Both the position numbers and the translations under genes were made by a program. The notes below the pieces were generated by a model, which saw nothing but the letters and a program-made list of their open reading frames with translations, had not been told where the DNA came from and ran no database searches. From Acidobacteriaceae bacterium (GTDB taxonomy: Bacteria; Acidobacteriota; Terriglobia; Bryobacterales; Bryobacteraceae): a DNA stretch of 57,719 nucleotides. The DNA is taken from positions 1-57,719 of the forward strand of contig JAFAYL010000014.1 of NCBI GenBank assembly GCA_019240405.1, written 5' to 3'. This document shows positions 8,872-16,983 of this stretch, piece by piece; the first letter of the stretch is position 1, and every line of letters starts with the position of its first letter.

Positions 8872-9441
8872 CTACGGCGTACTCAGTGGAGGCAAATATG
8901 ACGATGCCGGAGTTGCAACGGCATTATGTGCCGGAATTACCGCCACCATTCCTGCCGCCACTAACGTACCCGTCACAACTGCCGCAGTCGAGACTCCGGC
9001 CGTTCCTGCTGTTCCAGCTCCTCCGGCCGTCGCGGCGGGCACTTGTCCCGCGTTCGCAGGCGCTCCCGTCGCTGCCGGCGCATCGGTGTCCGGCATTCCG
9101 GGACTACCTAGCTCCAGCTTGGATCCCGGCGAAAGCTTGTAATCGAGATTTCCGGCCATCAAAACCAGCTTCGGGTGCGCATTCGTTCCCGCCAGCCGCG
9201 CTGCGGATTTCGCGCCCAACTTAATGGTGCTGCCGTCCTGAAATAGAATCGTTCCGGGAGCTGTCGAGGTGGTGACCTCATCGCCGATAACAAGCGGCCA
9301 TGAGGAAACACCCGGGACTGAGACTGGGTGGCCGTCAATATTAAAAGGTTGGGGACTGGAAATCGTCGCCAGCGGAGTCGAAGCGAGGCAGGCGAATCCA
9401 AGACTGGTCACCATAGCCATCATCAATACAGAACGATTCAT
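8872..9441 (-). CDS. Secreted FecR-like domain protein
   Basis: A 189-residue protein with a signal peptide (MNRSVLMMAMVTSLGFACLA). The middle part (VIGDEVTTSTAPGTILFQDG then STIKLGAKSAARL and VLMAGNLDYKL) matches the beta-rich core of FecR-type domains. The C-terminal third is low-complexity Ala/Gly/Pro/Thr followed by a hydrophobic stretch (AAVVTGTLVAAGMVAVIPA) that might anchor it. GGAGG at about 9451-9455 supports the start. It is not a classical FecR anti-sigma regulator: there is no cytoplasmic anti-sigma region and no iron receptor or sigma gene beside it. Function unknown; export is likely. Confidence 0.7.
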   Translation of the reverse strand: MNRSVLMMAMVTSLGFACLASTPLATISSPQPFNIDGHPVSVPGVSSWPLVIGDEVTTSTAPGTILFQDGSTIKLGAKSAARLAGTNAHPKLVLMAGNLDYKLSPGSKLELGSPGMPDTDAPAATGAPANAGQVPAATAGGAGTAGTAGVSTAAVVTGTLVAAGMVAVIPAHNAVATPASSYLPPLSTP

Positions 9442-9661
9442 CGAAAAGCCTCCATGAGCTTGTGCGCCACAACCTGCGCTTCTCTCAGCAAAACAGGGAC
9501 TTTCCCGCTAGCCGATCGAGTAAACGCCGTTTGACAACGTTTCGCTCGCAAAAAACGAGCGTCTTTGTCCTCAGCGAGCTTATATTTTCTGTCGCGCACT
9601 CCCACCTTACATATCGGAGGCTCAGAGGGTTCTTATAAGGATTTACGCCTGCCTTCTCGGA
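9442..9661. promoter_or_regulatory. Divergent intergenic region with a small hairpin
   Basis: This 220-base region separates the FecR-like gene (minus) and the TPR gene that opens the polysaccharide region (plus), and should hold both promoters. A TTGACA at 9531-9536 is a possible -35 element, but no good -10 lies 17 bases on. CGCTCG (9543-9548) and CGAGCG (9556-9561) form a perfect six-base-pair hairpin with an A-rich loop. AAGGA at 9637-9641 or GGAGG near 9616-9620 could serve the plus-strand gene. Confidence 0.3.
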
Positions 9662-10864
9662 TTGAGCATTCTCGTCTACGGCGCAGCAGGGCTATCGGCG
9701 AGATGGGAACCGGCTGACCGGACAAACGGCGGAATTTGCGGCGCCTGGTTTTGCCCGGATGAGTTTTCCCGTTCCCGTCTCGCCACACTTCAGCAGCAGG
9801 CCTGGGATGGCACGTCGAGTCAGGCTACATCCGAGCTGAAGCGAGCCTTGATCTACGACTCCGCTTCTCCGTATCGATGGGCTGATCTCGCTGAAGTGCT
9901 GGCCAACTCGAAGCAGCTCAAAAGCGCCCGTTACTGCTTTCAACGAGCGCTTGCAACAGGGCCGCATAATCCAGCGATTCTGTGCCGCGCGGCGAATTTC
10001 TACTTTTCAAGCGGCGACTATCCCGCTACTCTGCGCTGTCTCTCAGCCGTGCTCAGCAACCCGGACCTGGACACATACTATTGGCCGGCATTCCTAACCT
10101 ACTCGCGAATGGGCCTGCCGATATCCAGGATTCTCAATGATGGCATCCCGCCCAAGCCTCTCGCGGCTCAATCGTTTCTCCGGTTTCTTATGGAGCAAGG
10201 CCGGGCCACCGATGCTGAAACTGCGTGGAGTTGGATCGCCGACCGATCGCTCAATGATGACCGGATCACGGGCGAGTATATGGAATTTCTGATCGGCAAA
10301 AAGCAGGCCTTCCGCGCCGCCGAAAGCTGGCGGGAACTGAATCGCAGCAGTCTCCCGGAGTACCTTAATACGAATTGGATCTTCAATGGCAGCTTTGAAT
10401 TTCTGCCCCGGCCATCGCCGCTCGATTGGCGGATCGAACCCGCCGAAAGTGTCGCAACGAATCGAGAGTGCAATGTTTCGCGAGACGGGCGATGCGCAAT
10501 GGAAGTGGCCTTCTCGGCAAAGGAAAATATCGATTATCACGGCCTGGTCGAGCAGACCGTCATTAGGCCCGGGAAATGGCATTTCCAGGGTTTTATCAAA
10601 ACAGATGGAATCACAAGCGATCAGGGCATCTCGCTGCGGATTTATGATGCGGTTGATACCCGAAATCTGGACATTCAGACGCCTCCCCTGACCGGAACGC
10701 ATAACTGGACCAAAGTCGACCGCGATTTCGAGGCCAGCGCGCGCACCAACTTAGTTCACGTCGAGATCGTGCGCCACGCTTCCCTCAAATTTGACAGTAA
10801 GATCGCTGGTCGGGCTTGGATAGATTCGCTCGAGCTTCGACCCGCTCGGCGAATGGCCCAATAA
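9662..10864 (+). CDS. TPR protein with C-terminal carbohydrate-binding-like domain
   Basis: About 400 residues, start uncertain. The TTG at 9662 is the first standard start, but the frame stays open upstream and encodes a hydrophobic, signal-like stretch (IYACLLGLSILVYGAA), so translation may begin earlier at a non-standard codon. Residues about 40-220 hold TPR-like helical repeats (AEVLANSKQLKSARYCFQRA). Residues about 235-395 begin NWIFNGSFEFLPRPSPLDW and run to AWIDSLELRP, which looks like a CBM4/9-type jelly roll (family resemblance only). It lies just upstream of the antiterminator gene of the polysaccharide locus, so a role in exported glycan assembly or tethering is likely but unproven. 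Confidence 0.6.
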   Translation: MSILVYGAAGLSARWEPADRTNGGICGAWFCPDEFSRSRLATLQQQAWDGTSSQATSELKRALIYDSASPYRWADLAEVLANSKQLKSARYCFQRALATGPHNPAILCRAANFYFSSGDYPATLRCLSAVLSNPDLDTYYWPAFLTYSRMGLPISRILNDGIPPKPLAAQSFLRFLMEQGRATDAETAWSWIADRSLNDDRITGEYMEFLIGKKQAFRAAESWRELNRSSLPEYLNTNWIFNGSFEFLPRPSPLDWRIEPAESVATNRECNVSRDGRCAMEVAFSAKENIDYHGLVEQTVIRPGKWHFQGFIKTDGITSDQGISLRIYDAVDTRNLDIQTPPLTGTHNWTKVDRDFEASARTNLVHVEIVRHASLKFDSKIAGRAWIDSLELRPARRMAQ

Positions 10865-10930
10865 GTCTCGAATATTCCCGCAAGAAGCCTGAGAGCAATC
10901 CGCGTAAACCCGGTACTACATAGGAGACGC

Positions 10931-10967
10931 TCGATACAGGACTTTAGTTTTTTGAGCCTTGTATCGA
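10931..10967 (+). promoter_or_regulatory. Leader hairpin upstream of the NusG-like antiterminator gene
   Basis: TCGATACA (10931-10938) and TGTATCGA (10960-10967) are perfect complements, with an extra GG/CC pairing inside after one bulged T, and a loop containing TTTTTT. It lies 64 bases after the TPR gene and about 60-100 bases before the UpxY-like gene. It could be a terminator, an RNA leader element recognised by the antiterminator, or a DNA operator. Confidence 0.4.
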
Positions 10968-11028
10968 CACTCCGGCATGGGACCAAAAGGGCGGTAGCTT
11001 GGCTCCGCTCACGAATAACGCGCAAGAA

Positions 11029-11574
11029 ATGAGTGAACATCGCAGCCTTACGGATTACGCCGAGAGTGATGCGGCTCATCCTGCCCGGCTGCCTTGGTAT
11101 GGCGTTCGAACCAAGCCGAATCATGAAAATGTCACAGCAACAGCATTGCGTAATAAAGGTTACGAGCCGTATGCACCGGTTTACCGCTCGCGGCGTCGCT
11201 GGTCGGACCGCGTCGTAGATGCGTCATTGCCGCTATTTCCCGGTTACGTCTTCTGCCGCTTCGATGCAACCCGCCGGCTCCCGGTTCTCACCACACCTGG
11301 TGTGCTCTCAATCGTCGCCTTCGGAAAGGGTCCTACACCCATCGCGGACAGCGAAATTGAGGCCATTCAACTGATCCTTTCCTCCGGCCTTGCCGCAGAA
11401 CCTTGTCCCTTCCTTCAAGAAGGGCAGCGCATTCGGATTGTCCGTGGTTCGCTCGAAGGCCTAGAAGGTATTCTGCTTAAAAAGAAAACCGATTGGCGGA
11501 TGGTCGTCTCCGTGACAATGCTTCAACGTTCGGTGTCGGTTGAAATCGACCACGACTGGCTCGAAGAAATCTGA
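11029..11574 (+). CDS. NusG-paralogue transcription antiterminator (UpxY/RfaH type)
   Basis: A specialised NusG paralogue that loads on RNA polymerase and suppresses termination across long surface-polysaccharide operons. The NGN domain (about residues 20-115) is clear: WYGVRTKPNHENVTATAL, PLFPGYVFCRF and TTPGVLSIVAFG. A KOW-type domain follows (GQRIRIVRGSLEGLEGILL). Housekeeping NusG would sit with secE and rplK; this copy instead heads a polysaccharide locus, like Bacteroides UpxY. I use the ATG at 11029; a TTG at 10999 would add ten residues. The phosphatase gene starts 23 bases downstream. The hairpin at 10931 may belong to its regulation (inference). Confidence 0.88.
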   Translation: MSEHRSLTDYAESDAAHPARLPWYGVRTKPNHENVTATALRNKGYEPYAPVYRSRRRWSDRVVDASLPLFPGYVFCRFDATRRLPVLTTPGVLSIVAFGKGPTPIADSEIEAIQLILSSGLAAEPCPFLQEGQRIRIVRGSLEGLEGILLKKKTDWRMVVSVTMLQRSVSVEIDHDWLEEI

Positions 11575-11597
11575 CAGCCCCGGAACCGCTTACCTAA

Positions 11598-12359
11598 ATG
11601 ATTGACATTCATAGCCACGTTCTGCCAGGCGTCGATGACGGCGCGCGCACTCTTGAAGAAAGCGTCGAGATGCTTCGCCTCGCAGCCGCTTCGGGTACTA
11701 CGGACATAGTCGCTACGCCGCACGCAAGCCCCGAGTTCACGTTCGACTCGCAGCGAGTAAGAAGTTTTTATCGTGAGCTGTCTGATAAATGCAAGGCCTT
11801 CATCTCGCTGCACTTAGGCTGTGATTTCCATCTAAGTTATGCCAACTTGGTCGACGCGCTTCGCGCTCCTCAAAAGTACACGATCAATCAAGGCAAGTAC
11901 TTAATGGTCGAGCTGCCCGAGTTAGTAGCTTTCGGCAGTGTGCGTGAGGGGCTGAATCAATTGATCAGAGCCGGCATTACCCCGATAATTACCCATCCGG
12001 AAAGAAACATGTCGCTTCAGCACAAGCGAGACGAACTACTGCGATGGGTTAAGGACGGCTGCCTCGTGCAGGTGACGGCGCAATCCTTTCTGGGACGCTT
12101 CGGGCCCGCGGCGAAAAACTCGGCTGAAAAGCTGATGAACGCAGAGTTAGTCCATTTCATTGCTAGCGATGCGCACGATTGTGTGGACCGCACTCCCGAC
12201 TTATCGGCAGCTTATAAGTACATCTCATCCAAATACAGCCCGGAGCGCGCTGAGTTACTCTTCATTTCTAATCCGTTTTGTGTCCTTCATGGCGAGCCGG
12301 TCTCCTCAAATCTACCTCGTGAGTCCAAGATCTCTACTCTATTTGCGCTTTCCAAGTAA
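11598..12359 (+). CDS. CpsB/YwqE-type tyrosine-protein phosphatase (PHP family)
   Basis: A 253-residue metal-dependent protein-tyrosine phosphatase of the PHP family, the type that dephosphorylates the capsule autokinase (CpsD/Wzc). The N-terminal MIDIHSHVLPGVDDGA motif holds the first metal ligands, VATPHASPEF the next, and TPIITHPERN and HFIASDAHD the remaining His/Asp ligands. Length is typical of the family. It follows the antiterminator gene by 23 bases and precedes the Wza- and Wzc-like genes, so its substrate is very probably the tyrosine-rich tail of the autokinase at 13742. Confidence 0.92.
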   Translation: MIDIHSHVLPGVDDGARTLEESVEMLRLAAASGTTDIVATPHASPEFTFDSQRVRSFYRELSDKCKAFISLHLGCDFHLSYANLVDALRAPQKYTINQGKYLMVELPELVAFGSVREGLNQLIRAGITPIITHPERNMSLQHKRDELLRWVKDGCLVQVTAQSFLGRFGPAAKNSAEKLMNAELVHFIASDAHDCVDRTPDLSAAYKYISSKYSPERAELLFISNPFCVLHGEPVSSNLPRESKISTLFALSK

Positions 12360-12401
12360 GCTCTAAACCTCGCGTTTCCGACGGCCGCTTCCAAACTTTT
12401 C

Positions 12402-12710
12402 ATGTCCATCGAGGCCCGCAGTAGGATGATCAGCTTTCGGCTGACACAGGAAGAATTCGACCGGTGCCGCGACCTTTGCTTCCGTAACGGCTTGCGAAGT
12501 GTGTCGGAAATGGCCCGGGTTGCAATTAACCTTCTGCTCGATCAGCCCTCGCGCACGGCTGCCGGAACCATCGAATGCCGGCTTGCCGAAGTTGAAGCGC
12601 GGCTGCACATACTGGCGCTCGAAATTAAGAGATTGAGTCACCTCTCCGAACCCGTTCCGTTGGACGGTGCAGCCCACCCATTAACAGAATTTCCACACCT
12701 CAGGAGATAG
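12402..12710 (+). CDS. Small ribbon-helix-helix-like protein in the export operon
   Basis: A 102-residue protein I do not recognise by name. Its first half (RMISFRLTQEEFDRCRDLCF, then GLRSVSEMARVAINLLLD) has the strand-helix-helix layout of ribbon-helix-helix DNA-binding or adaptor proteins; the second half (VEARLHILALEIKRLSHL) is a likely coiled coil. An ATG at 12426 is an alternative start. It lies between the CpsB-type phosphatase and the Wza-like exporter, six bases before the latter, so it is probably a local regulator of the operon. It has no signal peptide or membrane segment. Confidence 0.65.
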   Translation: MSIEARSRMISFRLTQEEFDRCRDLCFRNGLRSVSEMARVAINLLLDQPSRTAAGTIECRLAEVEARLHILALEIKRLSHLSEPVPLDGAAHPLTEFPHLRR

Positions 12711-12716
12711 CTTTGC

Positions 12717-13736
12717 ATGCAATATAAAAGGTTCTTCGTTCCCATTGCGGCGGTTTTGCTAGCGCCGGTGTCTTTCGCTCAACAGCCAGCCGAGAAAACT
12801 CCGTCCCCAGCCCCCGTCCAAAATACTGCCGCGCCGGGTCCCTTTCTGCACCTCGACAGCGCTCCGTCAAATTACATGCTCGGCCCGGATGATCAGATAA
12901 CCCTCTACGTCTCGGATGCCGAAGAGCTCAGCGGTAAACCCATGCGGATCGACATGAAGGGCGATATCAATCTGCCGATGGCCGGGCGCATTCATGCCGG
13001 GGGCCTGACTGCCGAGCAGCTTGAGACAGCGATTCAGGATCGGCTAAAGAAGTTTTTCAAAGATCCCGAAGTGGTGGTGTCGATCACCGAGTTCCGCAGC
13101 CAGCCCATCTCGGTCTTGGGCGCGGTGAATACGCCCGGAGTTCACCAGCTTCAGGGCAGAAAAACACTATTCGAAGTTCTCTCGCTGGCGGGCGGCTTGC
13201 GATCCGATGCAGGCAACAAAATCAAAATTACGCGCGACATCCGCTGGGGACGCATTCCTCTGCCCAACGCCGCCGATGATCCGACAGGAAACTTCAGCGT
13301 GGCTTCCGTGACCGTCAAGAGCGTCATGAACGCGACGGATCCCACTGAAAACATCGGCATCAAGCCCGAAGACGTCATCTCGGTGCCCAAAGCGGATTTG
13401 GTCTATGTTGTCGGATCGGTGCACAAGCCCGGCGGCTTCGTGCTGGGCGAAAATGAATCGCTTTCCGCTTTGCAGGTCCTGTCCTTGGCGGAAGGGCTGG
13501 ACAAAACCGCCGCTCCCGACAAAGCCAAAATCATGCGCGCGCAACCGGGCAAGTCCGACCGGACTGAGCTGGCAGTCAATCTCAAGAAGCTCATGGCAGG
13601 CAAAGGCACCGACATGCCCCTCAAAGCCGACGACATTTTGTTTGTTCCCGATAGCGCGGCGAAGAGTGTCACAACGCGCACCACAGAAGCAGTCATTCAA
13701 ATCGCCACTGGCCTCGCGGTCTACGGCAGGTTCTAA
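12717..13736 (+). CDS. Wza-like polysaccharide export protein with SLBB domains
   Basis: A 339-residue periplasmic/outer-membrane polysaccharide export protein. A signal peptide (FFVPIAAVLLAPVSFAQ) leads to a Poly_export domain (YMLGPDDQITLYVSDAEELS through VVVSITEFRSQP) and two SLBB domains (SVLGAVNTPGVHQLQGRKTL and VYVVGSVHKPGGFVLGENES). No lipobox cysteine is visible, unlike enteric Wza, and the C-terminal amphipathic helix is short (TEAVIQIATGLAVYGRF). It is followed after 5 bases by the Wzc-like autokinase; the two should form the trans-envelope export complex. Confidence 0.92.
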   Translation: MQYKRFFVPIAAVLLAPVSFAQQPAEKTPSPAPVQNTAAPGPFLHLDSAPSNYMLGPDDQITLYVSDAEELSGKPMRIDMKGDINLPMAGRIHAGGLTAEQLETAIQDRLKKFFKDPEVVVSITEFRSQPISVLGAVNTPGVHQLQGRKTLFEVLSLAGGLRSDAGNKIKITRDIRWGRIPLPNAADDPTGNFSVASVTVKSVMNATDPTENIGIKPEDVISVPKADLVYVVGSVHKPGGFVLGENESLSALQVLSLAEGLDKTAAPDKAKIMRAQPGKSDRTELAVNLKKLMAGKGTDMPLKADDILFVPDSAAKSVTTRTTEAVIQIATGLAVYGRF

Positions 13737-13741
13737 GAATC

Positions 13742-16111
13742 ATGGAACATCAGAGTCAAACAGAAAGCACATCGAATCTCGCCGTCCGCGGCAGGTGGGG
13801 CGAGCACACGCTCGCTCGCAGTCAATATGTAGAGATCCCGTCCGGCCCGCCAATTCGGGATGCCGCAGACGAAGAACAAACGCCAGGCCTCATCGAGTAC
13901 TGGCGGATTCTGCGCCGGCACAAAGGCACCTGGATCGTCTTCGCGTTCCTCGGCGCGCTGCTCGGCTTCCTGATCACGCTTCCCCAAACGCCCATCTATC
14001 AGGCCCGCACTTCGCTCGAAATCGTCGGCCTCAACGAAAATTTCATGAACTTCAAGCAGACGAGCCCTGTCGCTGACACGGGCGCCACCGCGGAAGCCTC
14101 CGATATCCAAACGCAGATCAAGATTCTGCAAAGTGATTCGCTCATTGATCGCGTCTCCGCCAAGCTGAACCAAGGCGATGCGTCCGATGCCGATGCTTCC
14201 CCCCGCATCTCCGCTTGGCGCAGTTTCTTGCATTTGACTGAAGCGCCGTCCGCAAACACCCGCGAAGAAGCAATAAGAAGCGTGGCAAAGAGCCTCAAAG
14301 TCCGCGCCGCCGGCCAGACCCGGATCGTCGAAATCACAGCCGACTCCCCGAATCCGCAGCTCGCCGCGCGCTTCGCCAACACGCTCACAAACGAATTCAT
14401 CGAGCAGAACCTCGAATCCCGCTGGAAGACCACAGAACGCACCAGCGACTGGCTCGCGCATCAGTTGGATGACATGAAGATTAAGCTTGAGCGCTCCGAA
14501 GACGCGCTCCAAACTTATGCTCGCAGCTCGGGCCTCCTGTTCACCGACGAAAAGACCAACGTCTCCGAAGACAAGCTCCGGCAGCTCCAGCAAGAGCTTT
14601 CTGCCGCTCAAGGCGAGCGCATTTCCAAGCAGTCGCGCTATGAGATCGCGCAGAGCAGCCCCCCCGAGGCATTGCCTGACGTGCTGAATGACCCGGGGCT
14701 CCGCGACACGCAATCAAAGCTCACCGAATTGCGGCGGCAAGTGGCCGAATTGAGCACCATCTACACGCCCCAGCATGAAAAGGTGAAGCGCGTCGAGGCC
14801 CAGTTAAGTACGCTTGAAGCGGCCTTCGCGCGCGACCGCGCCGACATCCTCGAGCGCATCAAGAACGAATTTCAAGAGGCCGGCCGCAAAGAGAAACTTC
14901 TCGCGGCTGCTTACGATTCCCAAACCAAGCTGGTCACCGGCCAGGGCGAGAAGGCCATCCAGTACAACATTTTGAAGCGCGAGGCGGACAGCAATCGCCA
15001 GCTTTATGAAGCCATGCTCCAGCAGTTGAAGGAGTCAACCATCGCCTCAGCCATGCGCGCGAGCAACATTCGCGTGGTCGATCAGGCCAAAGCTCCCAAT
15101 CGTCCCTACCAGCCAAACGCGCCTCAAAGCGCCGCTCTCGGCTTGCTGAGCGGCATTTTTCTGGGCGCAGCATTCATTGTTATGCGCGACCGCGCCGACC
15201 GCACCATTCAGCAGCCCGGCGAAGTCAGCGCCTATCTGAACCTGCCCGAGCTCGGCATTATTCCATCGAGCGCCACCGGGGGTCGCCGTCAACGCGGCGC
15301 TTCCATTTCGAAAGACTTGACGATTCTGGGCGGCGCCCTCAAGAAGGCGTCCGCAGGGGCTCATACCGAGCGCTTGGAATTAGTGACCTGGCAATCGAAG
15401 CCGTCCATTGTTGCTGAGAGCTTCCGCTCCACGCTGGTATCCATATTATTCGCGGGCGAAAAAGGCCCCCGGCCGAAAATCCTTGTCTTGACCAGTCCGA
15501 GTCCCGGCGAAGGCAAATCGACGATCGCCAGTAATCTCGCCATCGCGATTGCGGAAGTGGGACAGCAGGTGCTACTGATCGACGCCGACATGCGCAAGCC
15601 GCGCCAGCACGAGATTTTCACGATGAACAACGAGCGTGGCCTGAGCACGATTCTTCGCGAAAAGACAACGTTGAACGGCGACAGATCGCTCGGCGGCCTG
15701 ATTCGCGAGACAGAAGTTCCCGGGTTATTCGTCTTAACTAGCGGCCCGAGCACATCGGCAGCCAGCACGCTGCTGCATAGCTCGCATATGCCCGCGCTAC
15801 TGAGTTATGTGCGGAATGAGTTCGACACCGTAATTTTGGATACGCCGCCGATGCTGCAGATGCCCGACGCGCGCGTGCTTGGGCGCTTGGCGGACAAAGT
15901 GATTATGGTGGTGCGCGCCGGACATACGACGAAAGACGCCGGGCTTGCCGCCTCGCAGCGATTCAGCGAAGACGGCATCGATGTCCTCGGGACGATTCTG
16001 AACGACTGGAATCCCAAATCCGCGCCCAACGGTTACTACGGGTATTACGACAAATATTACAAGTATTACAAGGGCTATTATGGGAAGCGTGAGTCAACGG
16101 CCGACGTGTGA
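13742..16111 (+). CDS. Wzc-type polysaccharide co-polymerase / tyrosine autokinase
   Basis: A 789-residue inner-membrane BY-kinase. It has an N-terminal Wzz domain (TM about 58-80, IEYWRILRRHKGTWIVFAFL), a long periplasmic coiled coil (about 240-400), a GNVR region and second TM near 460, then the cytoplasmic kinase: Walker A SPSPGEGKST (about 585), Walker A' LLIDADMRK (about 615) and Walker B TVILDTPP (about 697). The C-terminus carries five Tyr-Tyr pairs (encoded at 16030-16086), the autophosphorylation cluster. Cycles of phosphorylation and removal by the CpsB-type phosphatase set chain length and export. It probably ends the first transcription unit of the locus. Confidence 0.93.
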   Translation: MEHQSQTESTSNLAVRGRWGEHTLARSQYVEIPSGPPIRDAADEEQTPGLIEYWRILRRHKGTWIVFAFLGALLGFLITLPQTPIYQARTSLEIVGLNENFMNFKQTSPVADTGATAEASDIQTQIKILQSDSLIDRVSAKLNQGDASDADASPRISAWRSFLHLTEAPSANTREEAIRSVAKSLKVRAAGQTRIVEITADSPNPQLAARFANTLTNEFIEQNLESRWKTTERTSDWLAHQLDDMKIKLERSEDALQTYARSSGLLFTDEKTNVSEDKLRQLQQELSAAQGERISKQSRYEIAQSSPPEALPDVLNDPGLRDTQSKLTELRRQVAELSTIYTPQHEKVKRVEAQLSTLEAAFARDRADILERIKNEFQEAGRKEKLLAAAYDSQTKLVTGQGEKAIQYNILKREADSNRQLYEAMLQQLKESTIASAMRASNIRVVDQAKAPNRPYQPNAPQSAALGLLSGIFLGAAFIVMRDRADRTIQQPGEVSAYLNLPELGIIPSSATGGRRQRGASISKDLTILGGALKKASAGAHTERLELVTWQSKPSIVAESFRSTLVSILFAGEKGPRPKILVLTSPSPGEGKSTIASNLAIAIAEVGQQVLLIDADMRKPRQHEIFTMNNERGLSTILREKTTLNGDRSLGGLIRETEVPGLFVLTSGPSTSAASTLLHSSHMPALLSYVRNEFDTVILDTPPMLQMPDARVLGRLADKVIMVVRAGHTTKDAGLAASQRFSEDGIDVLGTILNDWNPKSAPNGYYGYYDKYYKYYKGYYGKRESTADV

Positions 16112-16128
16112 GATGAATTCTCCCTGGC

Positions 16129-16143
16129 CGTGAAAGACTCACG
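16129..16143. terminator. Short hairpin between convergent genes
   Basis: CGTGA (16129-16133) pairs with TCACG (16139-16143) and is followed by TTTCCC, 18 bases after the autokinase stop codon. The stem is short, so this is only a candidate terminator between the autokinase and the convergent secreted-protein gene. Confidence 0.3.
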
Positions 16144-16206
16144 TTTCCCAAGTGTTCATGCTTCGATGGATGCAGCAACTTCGAAACAGAATAGTGATTA
16201 CCTGAG

Positions 16207-16983
16207 CTACGTTCCTGAACAAACGGTCGCACTCGATGTCACGTTTCCGGCCGTGTCAATGCACAAGTAGCGCTTACCACTCGAGGCTTTGAGTGCAGGA
16301 ATCTTCAGCGCGCCTGGCTGAAACCCTTTGCGGTCAAACTCCATCACGACGTTGCTGGTGCTCTCATTGTCACTCGCAACCCGCAACCTAAGATTCCCGT
16401 CAGCTTCGCTCGTGAACCACCACCTTTGAGAATCTGCGGGAGCATTCGGATTGTCCCAGTTGAACCCGGTCGCTGTATTCACGCTTGCGGCACTGAAGGG
16501 AAGAGTCGTATCGACGCCACCGCCCGATGTGCCCATCGGATTTGAAATATACAAAAGAGTCTGTACTACTTGCCAATCTTGAATAAAACTGTTGATCTCA
16601 AAGCCCCCGCTCTGGTTCACCGTAAGCTGCCACTGCTGAGTATTGGGTGCGTTGGCACGGGCAAAGAAATCCAGTTCCGGATTATTATCATGCACGATCA
16701 CCAAGCCGCCGCTCGACGGTTCCGGGTACGGTAAATCGCTGTATTGACTCGTGCCGACTGCAACGAAGCCGTCGTTTGGCACCAGGTATGCGGGACCGGT
16801 GGCCGGGCCTACAACCTGCTGCTGCTGCGCGGCAGCCAGCCCTACGAAGAATAGAGCGACGGCGAGTTTCGAAAAAGTCGCTTGTGCACTTCGATTAATG
16901 AGGCGTCCCTCACAAAATCGCGGTTCGTGGGCTGACACAAGAATATTTCTGCTGTATGTCGAGCTTAGGATTTTTGTGTTCAT
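16207..16983 (-). CDS. Secreted surface protein, unknown function
   Basis: About 258 residues, on the strand opposite to the polysaccharide genes. The ATG at 16983 is preceded by GGAG at a 9-base spacing, so it is preferred over an upstream start at 17028. A hydrophobic stretch LAVALFFVGLAAAQQQQ, about 40 residues in, is a late signal peptide or anchor. The exported part is Ser/Thr/Asn-rich and beta-like, and ends KRYLCIDTAGNVTSSATVCS. That terminal motif resembles C-terminal repeats I associate with tail-fibre or adhesin-like surface proteins (weak recognition). It splits the polysaccharide locus into export and assembly halves. Confidence 0.65.
   Translation of the reverse strand: MNTKILSSTYSRNILVSAHEPRFCEGRLINRSAQATFSKLAVALFFVGLAAAQQQQVVGPATGPAYLVPNDGFVAVGTSQYSDLPYPEPSSGGLVIVHDNNPELDFFARANAPNTQQWQLTVNQSGGFEINSFIQDWQVVQTLLYISNPMGTSGGGVDTTLPFSAASVNTATGFNWDNPNAPADSQRWWFTSEADGNLRLRVASDNESTSNVVMEFDRKGFQPGALKIPALKASSGKRYLCIDTAGNVTSSATVCSGT

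Noticed and set aside
8872-9441. FecR-type iron regulator
   Set aside because: Only the beta-rich core is present; there is no anti-sigma region, no sigma factor and no TonB receptor nearby.
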